Part shown: positions 37,983-45,742 of the stretch, piece by piece
How the letters are laid out: every line of letters starts with the position of its first letter
How positions within the stretch are numbered: the first letter of the stretch is position 1
NCBI RefSeq assembly: GCF_014323725.1
Contig: NZ_JABVED010000013.1
Location: 124,288-188,287, forward strand
Length of the DNA stretch: 64,000 nucleotides
Origin: Actinokineospora xionganensis
GTDB lineage: Bacteria > Actinomycetota > Actinomycetes > Mycobacteriales > Pseudonocardiaceae
Reading direction: 5' to 3'
Notes under the pieces: model-generated
Database searches by the model: none
Told to the model about the DNA's origin: nothing
What the model saw: the letters and a program-made list of their open reading frames with translations, nothing else
Program-made: the position numbers and the translations under genes

Positions 37983-38436
37983 CTCTCACGCGCAAGGTCT
38001 GCTCGACACCAACATCTTGATCTTGCGTCGCTGGATCGACCCTGCCGAACTGCCGGATGAGATGGCCATCAGCGCGATCACGCTGGCCGAACTCTCGGCA
38101 GGGCCACACGAAGTCCGCCGGAACGAGGAGCAGGGCGCCTATGACGAGCACGTGGAACGTGCCCGTCGGCTCGATGTCCTGCAGCGTGCCGAGAGCGAAT
38201 TCGACCCTGTCCCCTTCGACGTCGAAGCAGCCAGGATCTACGGACGAGTCTCTGCGGCGGTGATTGCCGGAGGACGTAAACCGCGGCGCAGGATGGTCGA
38301 CCTCATGATCGCCGCTACTGCGATCGCCGAGGATCTTCCCTTGTTCACCACCAATCCAGATGACTTCAAAGGGCTTCAGGACCTGCTGACTGTCGTGCCG
38401 GTCACCCGCCCACGAGTGCCTCACGAAGTGCCGTGA
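37972..38436 (+). CDS. vapC: VapC-family PIN-domain toxin
   Basis: 154 residues. The PIN ribonuclease acidic residues are present: Asp12 (LLDTNIL), Glu40 (LAELS), Asp110 (MVDLMIAATA) and the TTNPDDF segment near 126-132. Such toxins cut specific tRNAs or rRNA when released from the antitoxin. All catalytic residues are intact, so the pair looks functional. A truncated hydrolase copy begins 25 bases after its stop. Confidence 0.92.
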   Translation: MSSDSHAQGLLDTNILILRRWIDPAELPDEMAISAITLAELSAGPHEVRRNEEQGAYDEHVERARRLDVLQRAESEFDPVPFDVEAARIYGRVSAAVIAGGRKPRRRMVDLMIAATAIAEDLPLFTTNPDDFKGLQDLLTVVPVTRPRVPHEVP

Positions 38437-38460
38437 TCCGGTGTCGTCCAGCCTGCCCCG

Positions 38461-38658
38461 TTCACCGCTGAATTGCTGTTCCCCGGCGGTCCTGGACGGA
38501 CAACAGACCCGACAGAGTTCACCAGCCTGATGGACGACTCGGGGTCCCGCGTGTTCGGCGAGCTACCGGACGACACGTGGTTCTACCCGGGCCACGGCGA
38601 TGACTCCACCTTGAGCACGGAACGCCCCAAGCTGAGCGAGTGGCGCGAGCGCGGCTGG
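38461..38658 (+). pseudogene. Truncated copy of the hydrolase 3' end (copy 2)
   Basis: It reads PFTAELLFPGGPGRTTDP ... LPDDTWFYPGHGDDST ... SEWRERGW and matches hydrolase residues from LFTGDS to the last codon. Bases 38476-38506 differ from the intact gene by one in 31 at the left; identity then falls. It lacks the HxHxDH site and a start, and the stop is lost (the frame runs on into the next gene). It lies between the VapC gene and the Fic module. Confidence 0.85.
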
Positions 38659-38796
38659 CGAGTCGAGGGAGGCTCCCCACCAAGGCCGATTTGGACGACT
38701 CCAGCGGACTTGGGAGCCTGGCATGCCCCAGTCCGCTGGCGGTATCATGACATGAGGAGAGGTCGAGTCTTCGCCGTTCGATGGGAGATGCTGGTC

Positions 38797-38952
38797 GTGA
38801 CGGATCGCATGGTGAGCAAGGCGGCCGTAAAGCGGTTCGCCATCCGCTCGACAGCGGCTTCAGCGCACCTCGAACGCCGTACAATTCCCGCTGGATATGT
38901 CCGCTCAGAGCGCGTCAAGCAGTTCTTGGCGAAGCGCAGTCAGCGAGCGTGA
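38797..38952 (+). CDS. Small basic protein before fic, probable antitoxin
   Basis: 51 residues from GTG 38797 (ATG 38788 possible), GGGAG upstream. RSTAASAHLERRTIPAGYVRSERVKQF is its core. The segment SAHLE fits the SxxxE part of the inhibitory helix seen in Fic antitoxins, but the usual following Gly/Asn is Arg, so this is tentative. The stop overlaps the fic start (GTGA), as expected for an antitoxin-toxin pair. Confidence 0.55.
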   Translation: MTDRMVSKAAVKRFAIRSTAASAHLERRTIPAGYVRSERVKQFLAKRSQRA

Positions 38953-39579
38953 CATCATTCCCGCCAGGTTACGGCGAGACGCCCCTTTCTGCGGACGAAG
39001 CCGAGTCACTGCTCCCAGACGTACTAGAAGCACTCGGCTCACCTGCGAGCAAGACCGCCATATACGACCTTGAGCAAGAAGTGCAGCAAGAAGTCGCCGA
39101 AACCTTGCTGACCGAGGTGCTCAATGGCAATCGTTCTCTCGGCGAACTACTGACTGACCATTTCCTACGCGACCTACATCGTCAACTTTACGGAGATATC
39201 TGGAGTTGGGCGGGGCATCTATCGCAAGCGTGAACTGAACATCGGCGTGACCCCTGAACAGATCGCGGTCGAACTACGCAGCTCCCTGGACAACCTCCGC
39301 TATCGCTGGGACTTCACCAACGACTGGACGCCACGGGAATTCGGAATCGCAATCCACGCGGAGACAGTGAGAATTCTCCCGTTTACGGACGGAAACGGGC
39401 GCACAACCCGCCTGTTTGCCGATCTCATATTCGTTGCAACACAGGCCAACGAGAAGCTCAATCAGTACGACTGGAACCTCGACAAGGCCCAGTACATCAC
39501 TCTGTTGCGTGAGTATGACTCTCATCGCGACCCTCGCGAACTAGCGGCATTCATTCCGGTATATCCGCTCGACGATTAG
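38949..39579 (+). pseudogene. Fic/DOC-type AMP-transferase gene, frameshifted and missing its catalytic His
   Basis: The first part (38949-39233) encodes LLTDHFLRDLHRQLYGDIWSWAG and then runs out of frame; the second (39247-39579) resumes with PEQIAVELRSSL and the Fic core. Removing one base near the G run 39212-39215 joins them as WAG-IYRKRELNIGV. The Fic motif is LPFTDGNGR (39376-39402) where HPFxDGNGR is expected: CTC for CAC at 39376-39378 replaces the catalytic His by Leu. The rest of the motif, including the Arg, is intact. Two independent lesions suggest a dead toxin; the frameshift alone could be a sequence error. Confidence 0.8.
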
Positions 39580-39683
39580 CCATTCGCATGGGCGGGACTT
39601 TCCCCGATCCATACGATAAGCGTCTAGATCCTTTCTTGCTCGCGGCCGTTGGCCGTAAGTGGCAGCGCTGAATCAGCCGGGGT

Positions 39684-39887
39684 ATGTTCACCGCCAACGC
39701 TGACTTCCCCGGCGGGGTCGGCAAGACGACCAAGCCAGAGGACTGCACGTCCTTGATTGACGACGTGTCGTCCCGCATTCTCGACGTCCTCCCCGATGAC
39801 ACCTGGTTCTACCCAGGCCACGGCGACGACTCGACGCTGGGAGAGCAGCGTCCCCGCCTCGGCGAATGGCGCGAACGCGGCTGGTGA
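39684..39887 (+). pseudogene. Truncated copy of the hydrolase 3' end (copy 3)
   Basis: It reads MFTANADFPGGVGKTTKPEDCTS ... LPDDTWFYPGHGDDST ... GEWRERGW and ends in a stop. It again starts at the LFT(G/A) codon of the hydrolase and stops at the same last Trp. It is more diverged than copy 2, though the DDTWFYPGHGDDST core is unchanged. A 68-residue frame is open but lacks three of the four zinc ligand groups, so a working enzyme is excluded. Confidence 0.8.
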
Positions 39888-39902
39888 ACGACGCGGGCCA
39901 GG

Positions 39903-40103
39903 TCAGCCGTCGGCGCGTTCGCGCCCGGCGACGGCCATCCAACTCGGCTCCCCTACTGGAATCGACGCCGTGCACCGGACGGCGAAGGCCCAGATCCAGT
40001 CCGACAGCGGCATGCCGTCCTGCCACTCGGGATTCAGCCAGTGGGGCGGCAGGTTAAGGTGATCACGGCGAGAAGTGCTCTCACCGAACGGATGCGGACC
40101 CAG
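39903..40103 (-). pseudogene. Possible C-terminal remnant of an unknown reverse-strand gene
   Basis: About 66 protein-like residues (HLNLPPHWLNPEWQDGMPLSDW, WIWAFAVRCTAS, then PSWMAVAGRERADG) end 15 bases from hydrolase copy 3. The Trp/Pro-rich composition is unlike random frames in this DNA, but no start or N-terminus can be followed upstream. It could be the old convergent neighbour of the ancestral hydrolase gene. I do not recognise the family. Confidence 0.3.
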
Positions 40104-40267
40104 CCGCTCTCGATCACCGCCTAATTCTCGGCTCGTGCTTCGAATGCTCGGTGCAGGTAAGATCCGATCGCCGCTGATCGCGGTGGAGTCGACGATGGCC
40201 CCCGGCGAGCCGCGAATCGCCGTGACATGGTGAAAACACCGCACGGGAGGCGTTCCTCCGCCAGGCG

Positions 40268-40789
40268 ATGAGCGGGCTCGCCATCCGGGTCCGCACCCCG
40301 TCCGAAATCCGGCGATCCCGCCGTTCCCGCAGGCATTCCTGCTGGGACCACCTCTACGCAGCCCCGCTTTGGCCGCTGCACGGCGCCAACCTGGGCACGC
40401 TCGCCCGCACCTGCGACGCGGTCGGCGCGTGTCTCGCATTGCCGCGCTTTCCCTGGGTTCCTGAGGCGCTCGCCCGCGGCAACACGCTGCGCAAACCGCT
40501 GTGTGTTCACTGGACCGGCGACCCGCTCGGCTGGCTCGCCCGCCAACGCGAGCGCGGCGTGCGGATCGTCGGGGTCGAGCTCGCCGACGAAGCCGTGCGG
40601 TTGGCCGATGTCGGCGCGGCCCAGACCAAGACCGTGCTGGTGCTGGGACATGAACAGCGCGGCATCCCGCCGGAGGCGTTGGACCTGCTCGACACCTGCG
40701 TGGAGATCCCGATGATCGGCATTGGGGGCAGCCTCAACGTCGCGGTCGCCGGGTCTTTGGCGCTCTACAAGCTATCCGGGCTGATGTGA
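40268..40789 (+). CDS. SpoU/TrmH-family RNA methyltransferase
   Basis: 173 residues. The three SPOUT motifs are readable: LHGANLGTLARTCDA (about 38-52), VLVLGHEQRGIPPEAL (about 124-139) and IPMIGIGGSLNVAVAGSLALY (about 148-168), which form the knotted SAM site. It would methylate a ribose or base in tRNA or rRNA. The first 25 residues are Arg-rich and might be misassigned; translation may begin at GTG 40289. Not linked to its neighbours. Confidence 0.85.
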   Translation: MSGLAIRVRTPSEIRRSRRSRRHSCWDHLYAAPLWPLHGANLGTLARTCDAVGACLALPRFPWVPEALARGNTLRKPLCVHWTGDPLGWLARQRERGVRIVGVELADEAVRLADVGAAQTKTVLVLGHEQRGIPPEALDLLDTCVEIPMIGIGGSLNVAVAGSLALYKLSGLM

Positions 40790-40860
40790 CCCGGATCCCA
40801 CACTCCGCTGTCACATCTCGGCGCGCCACGGTGTCCATGTGGTGACGAACGGAGATGCAC

Positions 40861-41961
40861 ATGACGAAGCACATCGTGGTCCTCGGTGCCGGGTACTCCG
40901 GCCTCATCGCCGCCAAGCTGGCGGCCCGGCACGCCGACGTGGCGGTCACCCTGGTCAACGCCCGTGACCGGTTCGTCGAGCGGGTGCGAATGCACCAGCT
41001 CGCCGCCGGGCAGGAGCTGCGGGACCGGCGGCTGGCCGACCTGCTCGACGAGACCGGCGTCACCCTCATCGTCGACCGGGTGACCGGGATCGACGCCGAC
41101 GCCAGGACGGTCCGGCTCGCGAACCGCGCCGAGCAGCTGCCCTACGACACGCTGATCTACGCCCTGGGCAGCCAGGCCGACGTGGACACCGTCCCCGGGG
41201 TCCGCGAGCATGCCGTGACCGTGGCCGGGATCGAGCAGGCGTCCGCCGTGCGCGCGCACGGCACGGTGGCGGTGGTCGGCGGCGGGTTGACCGGGATCGA
41301 GGCCGCCACCGAGCTGGCCGAGACCTGCCCGGACCTCAAGGTCCGGCTCGTTACCGGCGGCGTCCTCGGCGGCGCGTTCTCGGAGCGTGGGCGCAAGCAC
41401 GTGCGGCGGGTGTTCGAACGGCTGCGCATCGATATCCGGGATGAGGTGCGGGTCGCGGAGGTGCGGGCAGACGGGGTGGTGTTGGCCGACGGGGAGCACC
41501 TCAGCGCCGACACTGTCGTGTGGACGACCGGGTTCCGGGTGTCACCGCTGGCCCGCGAGGCGGGTTTCGAGGTGGACGAGCACGGCCGGATGGTCGTGGA
41601 CGACACCCTGCGCTCGGTGTCGCACCCGGATGTCTACGGCATCGGCGACGCCGCGGCCGCCCGCATGTCGACCGGTCAGGAGCTGCGGATGGCTTGTGCC
41701 ACCGCCATTCCCTGCGCGGTGTACGCGGTGCGGGCGATCGGCGACCGGATGGCGGGCAAGGAAGCCCGGCCACTGAAGTTCCGCTACGTCAACCAGTGCG
41801 TGAGCCTCGGCCGCCGCGACGGGCTGATCCAGTTCGTCGGGGCCGACGACAGCCCGACCGAGTCCGTCCTCACGGGACGGATCGCCGCGCTGTACAAGGA
41901 GGCGATCGTCAAGGGCGCCTTCCTGTCGCAGCGCCATCCGGGGCTGACCGCCCTTGTCTGA
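40861..41961 (+). CDS. FAD-dependent oxidoreductase (NDH-2-like)
   Basis: 366 residues from ATG 40861, six bases after GGAG. HIVVLGAGYSGLIAAKLAA is the FAD Rossmann loop, TVAVVGGGLTGIEAATELAE (about 133-152) the NAD(P) loop, and VYGIGDAAAARM (about 258) the second FAD contact. It lacks a C-terminal amphipathic anchor of classical type II NADH dehydrogenases but ends with a similar helix (KEAIVKGAFLSQRHPG). It probably passes electrons from NADH to a quinone or soluble acceptor. Monocistronic. Confidence 0.85.
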   Translation: MTKHIVVLGAGYSGLIAAKLAARHADVAVTLVNARDRFVERVRMHQLAAGQELRDRRLADLLDETGVTLIVDRVTGIDADARTVRLANRAEQLPYDTLIYALGSQADVDTVPGVREHAVTVAGIEQASAVRAHGTVAVVGGGLTGIEAATELAETCPDLKVRLVTGGVLGGAFSERGRKHVRRVFERLRIDIRDEVRVAEVRADGVVLADGEHLSADTVVWTTGFRVSPLAREAGFEVDEHGRMVVDDTLRSVSHPDVYGIGDAAAARMSTGQELRMACATAIPCAVYAVRAIGDRMAGKEARPLKFRYVNQCVSLGRRDGLIQFVGADDSPTESVLTGRIAALYKEAIVKGAFLSQRHPGLTALV

Positions 41962-42010
41962 CGACACCGGCTGACCGGGCTGGGCCGCGGAAGCGGCCCA
42001 GCCTTCCCGA

Positions 42011-42475
42011 TCACGCGGTGGCGTTCTCGCGGCTGAGTTCGGCGCCGAGGGCGTCGAGGAGGTCGGCCATGCCCTCTTCGCGATACTTGGGCTGGTCGAG
42101 GCCGTCGAGGAAGGCGCCCTGTTCGGTGTAGGTGAGCAGGGTGCCGTCGCCCTTGGGGGTGAGCTCGACCGTCGCCAGCGACACCGAGATGCGCTGCTCG
42201 TCCATGTACATCTCGTACGACGACACGATTCGCTCGTTGGTCACGATGTCCTGGTACCGGCCGCGCATGGTGTGGACCGGCCCACCCTTGGGGCCGCCGC
42301 TGCTGGACTCCTCGCCGCCGACGCGGAAGTCGAGGCTCAGCGGGCTGCTGTCCCAGTCCTCCGGGCCCGCGAACCAGCGGGCCTTGAACTCCGGGTCGGC
42401 CCAGGCGCTGAAGACACGCTCGGGGGTGGCCGGGTAGACGCGCTCGACGACGAAGGTCGTGTGGGTGACGCTCAT
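42011..42475 (-). CDS. SRPBCC/AHSA1-family protein
   Basis: 154 residues, with the START-like fold of the AHSA1 group: ERVYPATPERVFSAWADPEFKARWF near the N-terminus and LLTYTEQGAFLDGLD near the C-terminus. Members bind hydrophobic ligands. The ATG lies within the stop of the ArsR gene (ATGA at 42472-42475). ArsR-AHSA1 pairs are widespread and self-contained; the ligand is not known. Confidence 0.9.
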   Translation of the reverse strand: MSVTHTTFVVERVYPATPERVFSAWADPEFKARWFAGPEDWDSSPLSLDFRVGGEESSSGGPKGGPVHTMRGRYQDIVTNERIVSSYEMYMDEQRISVSLATVELTPKGDGTLLTYTEQGAFLDGLDQPKYREEGMADLLDALGAELSRENATA

Positions 42476-42834
42476 GTGTCTGTCCTTTTCTCTTCGGATT
42501 CGGTTTCAGGCGCGGTTTCGGCGAGGAAGTCCCCAAGCCGGTCGAGCCTGCTCTCCCAGGTCGCCTTGCGTTGGGTGATCCACTGTTCGGCCATGTTGAG
42601 CACTTTCGGCTCTATGCGGCAGGTGCGGACCCGTCCGACCTTTTCGGACTTCACCAGCCCGCTCGCTTCGAGGACCGCCAAGTGCTGCACCACCGCGGGC
42701 AGGGACATCGCCAGCGGTTTGGCCAGTTCGCTCACCGAGGCCGGTCCCCTGCCCAACCGCTCGACCATGGTCCGCCTGCTCGGGTCGGCCAGGGCGTGGA
42801 AGACCTTGTCGAGATCGCCGCGTTGGTTAAGCAC
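42472..42834 (-). CDS. ArsR-family transcriptional regulator
   Basis: 120 residues. Winged helix with FHALADPSRRTMVERL, LAKPLAMSLPAVVQHLAVLE (recognition helix) and SGLVKSEKVGRVRTCRI (wing). No metal-binding cysteine pair, so it senses something other than arsenic-type metals. Start is GTG 42834 with no ribosome site; the promoter lies immediately upstream, so the message is probably leaderless. Leads the operon with the AHSA1 gene. Confidence 0.9.
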   Translation of the reverse strand: MLNQRGDLDKVFHALADPSRRTMVERLGRGPASVSELAKPLAMSLPAVVQHLAVLEASGLVKSEKVGRVRTCRIEPKVLNMAEQWITQRKATWESRLDRLGDFLAETAPETESEEKRTDT

Positions 42835-42869
42835 ATACTTAAGTATTCACGCCGACGCCGGAATGTCAA
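42835..42869 (-). promoter_or_regulatory. Promoter with overlapping palindromic operator for the arsR-type operon
   Basis: On the minus strand TTGACA (42864-42869) is followed after 18 bases by TACTTA (-10), and ATACTTAAGTAT (42835-42846), a perfect 12-base palindrome, covers the -10 box and abuts the GTG. A repressor bound there would block RNA polymerase directly. The start codon would be at or next to the first transcribed base. Confidence 0.7.
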
Positions 42870-43114
42870 GCCGTCAGCCGGGATGAGATCGAAGGCGGTC
42901 TGCGCCAAGGAGCAAGGCGGCGCGCACGGGTCCGATAAGGACCGGCGGCGGCCGAAAAGAGGGGCGCGACCCTGCCGTCGGGGGGTGACAGGGCCGCGAT
43001 GGTGAAGTCGCCGGCGGGGCCCGAGGTGTTACGCCCGGATGGGGTCGTCGAGCGTGGACGGTCACAGTCGAGGCAAGATGGCCGGGACTGATCCGATAAT
43101 CGCAAGGAGTGAGC

Positions 43115-43489
43115 ATGGCTTTGCAGAAGCCCGAGGTCGACAAGATCGAGGGCGCCCCGCCCGCGGACCTGGTGGTGGAGGACATCACCGTCGGCGATGG
43201 CGAGGAGGCCAAGCCCGGCCAGCTCGTCACGGTGCACTACGTCGGCGTCGCCCACTCGACCGGTGAGGAGTTCGACGCCTCCTGGAACCGCAACGACACG
43301 TTCAGCTTCCCGCTGGGCGGCGGCCGCGTCATCGCGGGCTGGGACCGCGGCGTGGCGGGCATGAAGGTCGGCGGCAGGCGCAAGCTGGTCATCCCGCCGC
43401 ACCTGGGCTACGGCGACCGGGGCGCGGGCGGCGCCATCAAGCCGGGCGAGACCCTGATCTTCGTGGTCGACCTGGTCGGCGTGAACTAG
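43115..43489 (+). CDS. FKBP-type peptidyl-prolyl isomerase
   Basis: 124 residues from ATG 43115 with AAGGAG upstream. One FKBP domain: VTVHYVGVAHSTGEEFDASW, FPLGGGRVIAGWDRGVAGMKVGG and LGYGDRGAGGAIKPGETLIFVVDLVGV. The pocket residues (Tyr, Asp, Phe, Trp in GWDRG, Tyr in YGDRG) are there. No signal peptide, so it is cytosolic. It speeds proline isomerisation in folding proteins. Confidence 0.94.
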   Translation: MALQKPEVDKIEGAPPADLVVEDITVGDGEEAKPGQLVTVHYVGVAHSTGEEFDASWNRNDTFSFPLGGGRVIAGWDRGVAGMKVGGRRKLVIPPHLGYGDRGAGGAIKPGETLIFVVDLVGVN

Positions 43490-43499
43490 TTCGCACGCC

Positions 43500-43531
43500 C
43501 CCTGGGCTCCCGGTCCGCCGGGAGCCCAGGG
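43500..43531 (+). terminator. Perfect hairpin after the FKBP gene
   Basis: CCCTGGGCTCCCGG (43500-43513) pairs exactly with CCGGGAGCCCAGGG (43518-43531) across a 4-base loop, 11 bases past the stop. Confidence 0.85.
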
Positions 43532-43537
43532 AAACGC

Positions 43538-43616
43538 ACCCGCGAGTCCCCAGTTCCCGACAGTGAGTTATCAGTCCAAACGGAAACTCACTGTCGGGAA
43601 CTGGGGACTCGCGGGT
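43538..43616. repeat. Perfect palindromic element capped by ACCCGCGAGTC
   Basis: Arms 43538-43569 and 43585-43616 are 32 bases and perfectly complementary, with a 15-base loop. The cap ACCCGCGAGTCC is the same as in the element at 15782, while the inner stem (CCAGTTCCCGACAGTGAGTT) is quite different. It lies between the convergent FKBP and hydrolase genes, directly after a normal terminator. Confidence 0.9.
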
Positions 43617-43658
43617 GTGTCGAGGCGGGGCAGGCCTGGCCGGGCCGGGCCGGGAATG

Positions 43659-44387
43659 TCAGGTGGCCGCGCTGAAGAGTTCCTCCAGCAGCGGACGCAG
43701 TGCTTCCGGGTTCTGCACGTGAGGGCTGTGGCCGACGCCGGGAAGGATCACCGGGTCGGGCACCAGCGTGCGCAGGTGGTCCGCCGGGCTCATCGGGTCG
43801 GTCTCCCCCGCCGCCAGCCGCACCCGCGCCCGCGCGGCGCCGAGCAGGCCCGGCAGGTCCGGGCGGCCGACGGCGAAGGCGCCGGGGTCGAGGCTCAGCC
43901 GCCACCCGTCCTCCGCTTCGACCACCAGCCTGCTGTCGATCGCCGCCGACGGCAGCCCGGCCACCTTGGCCGCGCGGTCGAGGGCTTCCTCGGGTGAGGC
44001 GAACAGCCGGGACGGCTTGGCCGCGAGCTGCGCGGACTTCGCCAGGTCCTCAGGGGTCCAGCTCACCTTGATGCCGATACCGCACACCGCGGCCACCGGC
44101 ACCCCGAACCAGCCGCCCGCCAGAGCCAACCCGACGACACCGCCGAGTGAGTGGCCGAGCACGACGACCAGCCCGTCGACCGAGCCCGCGACCTCGGCGG
44201 CGAGTCCGCCGAAGGAGTATCGGGTCAGGGCGGGCGAGTGGCCGTGGCCGGGCAGGTCGGGGGCGACCCAGCGGCCGGGCCACAGCGGCGTCACGCCCTT
44301 CCACACCTCGGCGGTCGCGCCCAGGCCGTGCAGCAGCAGCAAGGTCGGCCCGTCGACGCCGCCCCGCGAGACGTACAAGTTGTCCAC
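43659..44387 (-). CDS. Alpha/beta hydrolase
   Basis: 242 residues from GTG 44387 (the frame upstream overlaps the P450 promoter). LLLLHGLGATAEVW is the oxyanion loop, VLGHSLGGVVGLAL (about 84-97) holds the Ser nucleophile, GETDPMSP the Asp and GVGHSPHVQNP the His. A soluble esterase or C-C hydrolase; the substrate is unknown. It is divergent from the P450 gene with 46 bases between, so the two may be co-regulated. Confidence 0.85.
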   Translation of the reverse strand: MDNLYVSRGGVDGPTLLLLHGLGATAEVWKGVTPLWPGRWVAPDLPGHGHSPALTRYSFGGLAAEVAGSVDGLVVVLGHSLGGVVGLALAGGWFGVPVAAVCGIGIKVSWTPEDLAKSAQLAAKPSRLFASPEEALDRAAKVAGLPSAAIDSRLVVEAEDGWRLSLDPGAFAVGRPDLPGLLGAARARVRLAAGETDPMSPADHLRTLVPDPVILPGVGHSPHVQNPEALRPLLEELFSAAT

Positions 44388-44433
44388 GTGCCGATCTTGC
44401 CGCACGCGCCGCCCGGCGGTACAGAATGCGGGC

Positions 44434-45720
44434 ATGGACGCCGCGCCGATTCTCGACCCGGACACCTACGTGACCGCCGTGCCGCACACCCTGCTGGCAG
44501 GCCTTCGCGGGGAAAGCGCCGTCCGGTGGGTCGAGGAGCCCGACGGCCCCGGGTTCTGGGCGGTCCTGCGGCACGCCGAGGTGCGCCACGTCCTGCGCAC
44601 GCCGGAGGTCTACTCGTCGCGCCTCGGGGCGACGCAGATCCGCGATCCCGAGCCCGAGGCCCTGGCCTACGTGCGCCGGATGATGCTCAACCAGGACCCG
44701 CCGGACCACTCACGCCTGCGCGGCCTCCTGACCAAGGCGTTCACCCCGCGCGCGCTGGCCCGGCTGGCCGACCGGATCGACGGTTGGGCGCGTGACCTCG
44801 TCGCCCGGGCGGTGCAGCGCGGCGAGTTCGACTTCGCCAAGGACGTCGCCGCCGACCTGCCGCTGCTGACCCTGGCGGAGGTCTTCGGCGTGCCCGCCGA
44901 GGACCGGTGGCTGATGTTCGACTGGAGCAACCGGGTGATCGGCTTCCAGGACCCCGAGTACGCCGTCAGCGACACCGAGGGCGCGGGGTCGACCGACCTG
45001 GCCCGGCAGGCGCTGCGGCTGCGACCGAAACCGGGGGCCGACGGGCGGATGCCCGACCCGCGGACTCGGGACGGGATGCCCGACCTCTACGCCTACGCCA
45101 ACGGGCTCGGCGAGATCAAGCGCTTGCATCCCGGCGAGGACGTCATGAGCACCCTGATGTCGCATGTGGACGAGGAGGGCGGCAGGGTCTCGATCGAGGA
45201 ATTCGAGAATCTCTTCTGGCTATTCTCGGTGGCGGGCAATGAGACGCTCCGCAACGGCATTCCGGGTGGAATGATCGCTTTGTTGTCCCATGTGGACTCT
45301 TATCGCCGACTCAAAGCCCAACCCGAGCTTCTGCCGAGCGCCGTCGAGGAAATGCTGCGGTGGTGGACACCGGTGATGCATTTCCGCCGGACGGCCACAG
45401 TGGACACCGAACTCGCCGGGACACCGATCGCCGCGGGCACGAAGGTGGTCGTGTGGTTCTCCTCGGCGAACCGCGACGAACGAGTCTTCCCCGACCCCGA
45501 CCGGTTCGACATCACCCGCAAGGGCGCAGAACACCTCAGCTTCGGCCACGGCCCGCACTTCTGCCTCGGCGCACATCTCGCGCGGGTGCAGATGCGGGCG
45601 ATGTTCCGGGCGGTGCTGGACCTGCCGTACCGGTTGACTCACGCGGGCGAGCCGGTACGGCTGCGGTCGAACTTCCAGAATGGGATCAAGAGCCTGCCGC
45701 TGACCACGGCCGCGTGGTGA
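44434..45720 (+). CDS. Cytochrome P450
   Basis: 428 residues. The heme ligand is Cys377 in FGHGPHFCLGAHLAR; the I-helix has AGNETLRN with Thr271; the ExxR pair is in AVEEMLRW (about 303). The MMLNQDPPDHSRLR and AHLAR patterns are like those of actinobacterial CYP124/125/142-type enzymes that hydroxylate methyl-branched lipids or sterol side chains. No ferredoxin or reductase gene is adjacent, so electrons come from elsewhere. The divergent hydrolase might act on the same substrate, but nothing proves it. Confidence 0.93.
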   Translation: MDAAPILDPDTYVTAVPHTLLAGLRGESAVRWVEEPDGPGFWAVLRHAEVRHVLRTPEVYSSRLGATQIRDPEPEALAYVRRMMLNQDPPDHSRLRGLLTKAFTPRALARLADRIDGWARDLVARAVQRGEFDFAKDVAADLPLLTLAEVFGVPAEDRWLMFDWSNRVIGFQDPEYAVSDTEGAGSTDLARQALRLRPKPGADGRMPDPRTRDGMPDLYAYANGLGEIKRLHPGEDVMSTLMSHVDEEGGRVSIEEFENLFWLFSVAGNETLRNGIPGGMIALLSHVDSYRRLKAQPELLPSAVEEMLRWWTPVMHFRRTATVDTELAGTPIAAGTKVVVWFSSANRDERVFPDPDRFDITRKGAEHLSFGHGPHFCLGAHLARVQMRAMFRAVLDLPYRLTHAGEPVRLRSNFQNGIKSLPLTTAAW

Positions 45721-45742
45721 CGGCCGTGGTCACCGGGTCAGG

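Noticed and set aside
39588-39671. A 27-residue open frame between the Fic gene and hydrolase copy 3
   Set aside because: No ribosome site and no recognisable pattern; too short to claim in this DNA.
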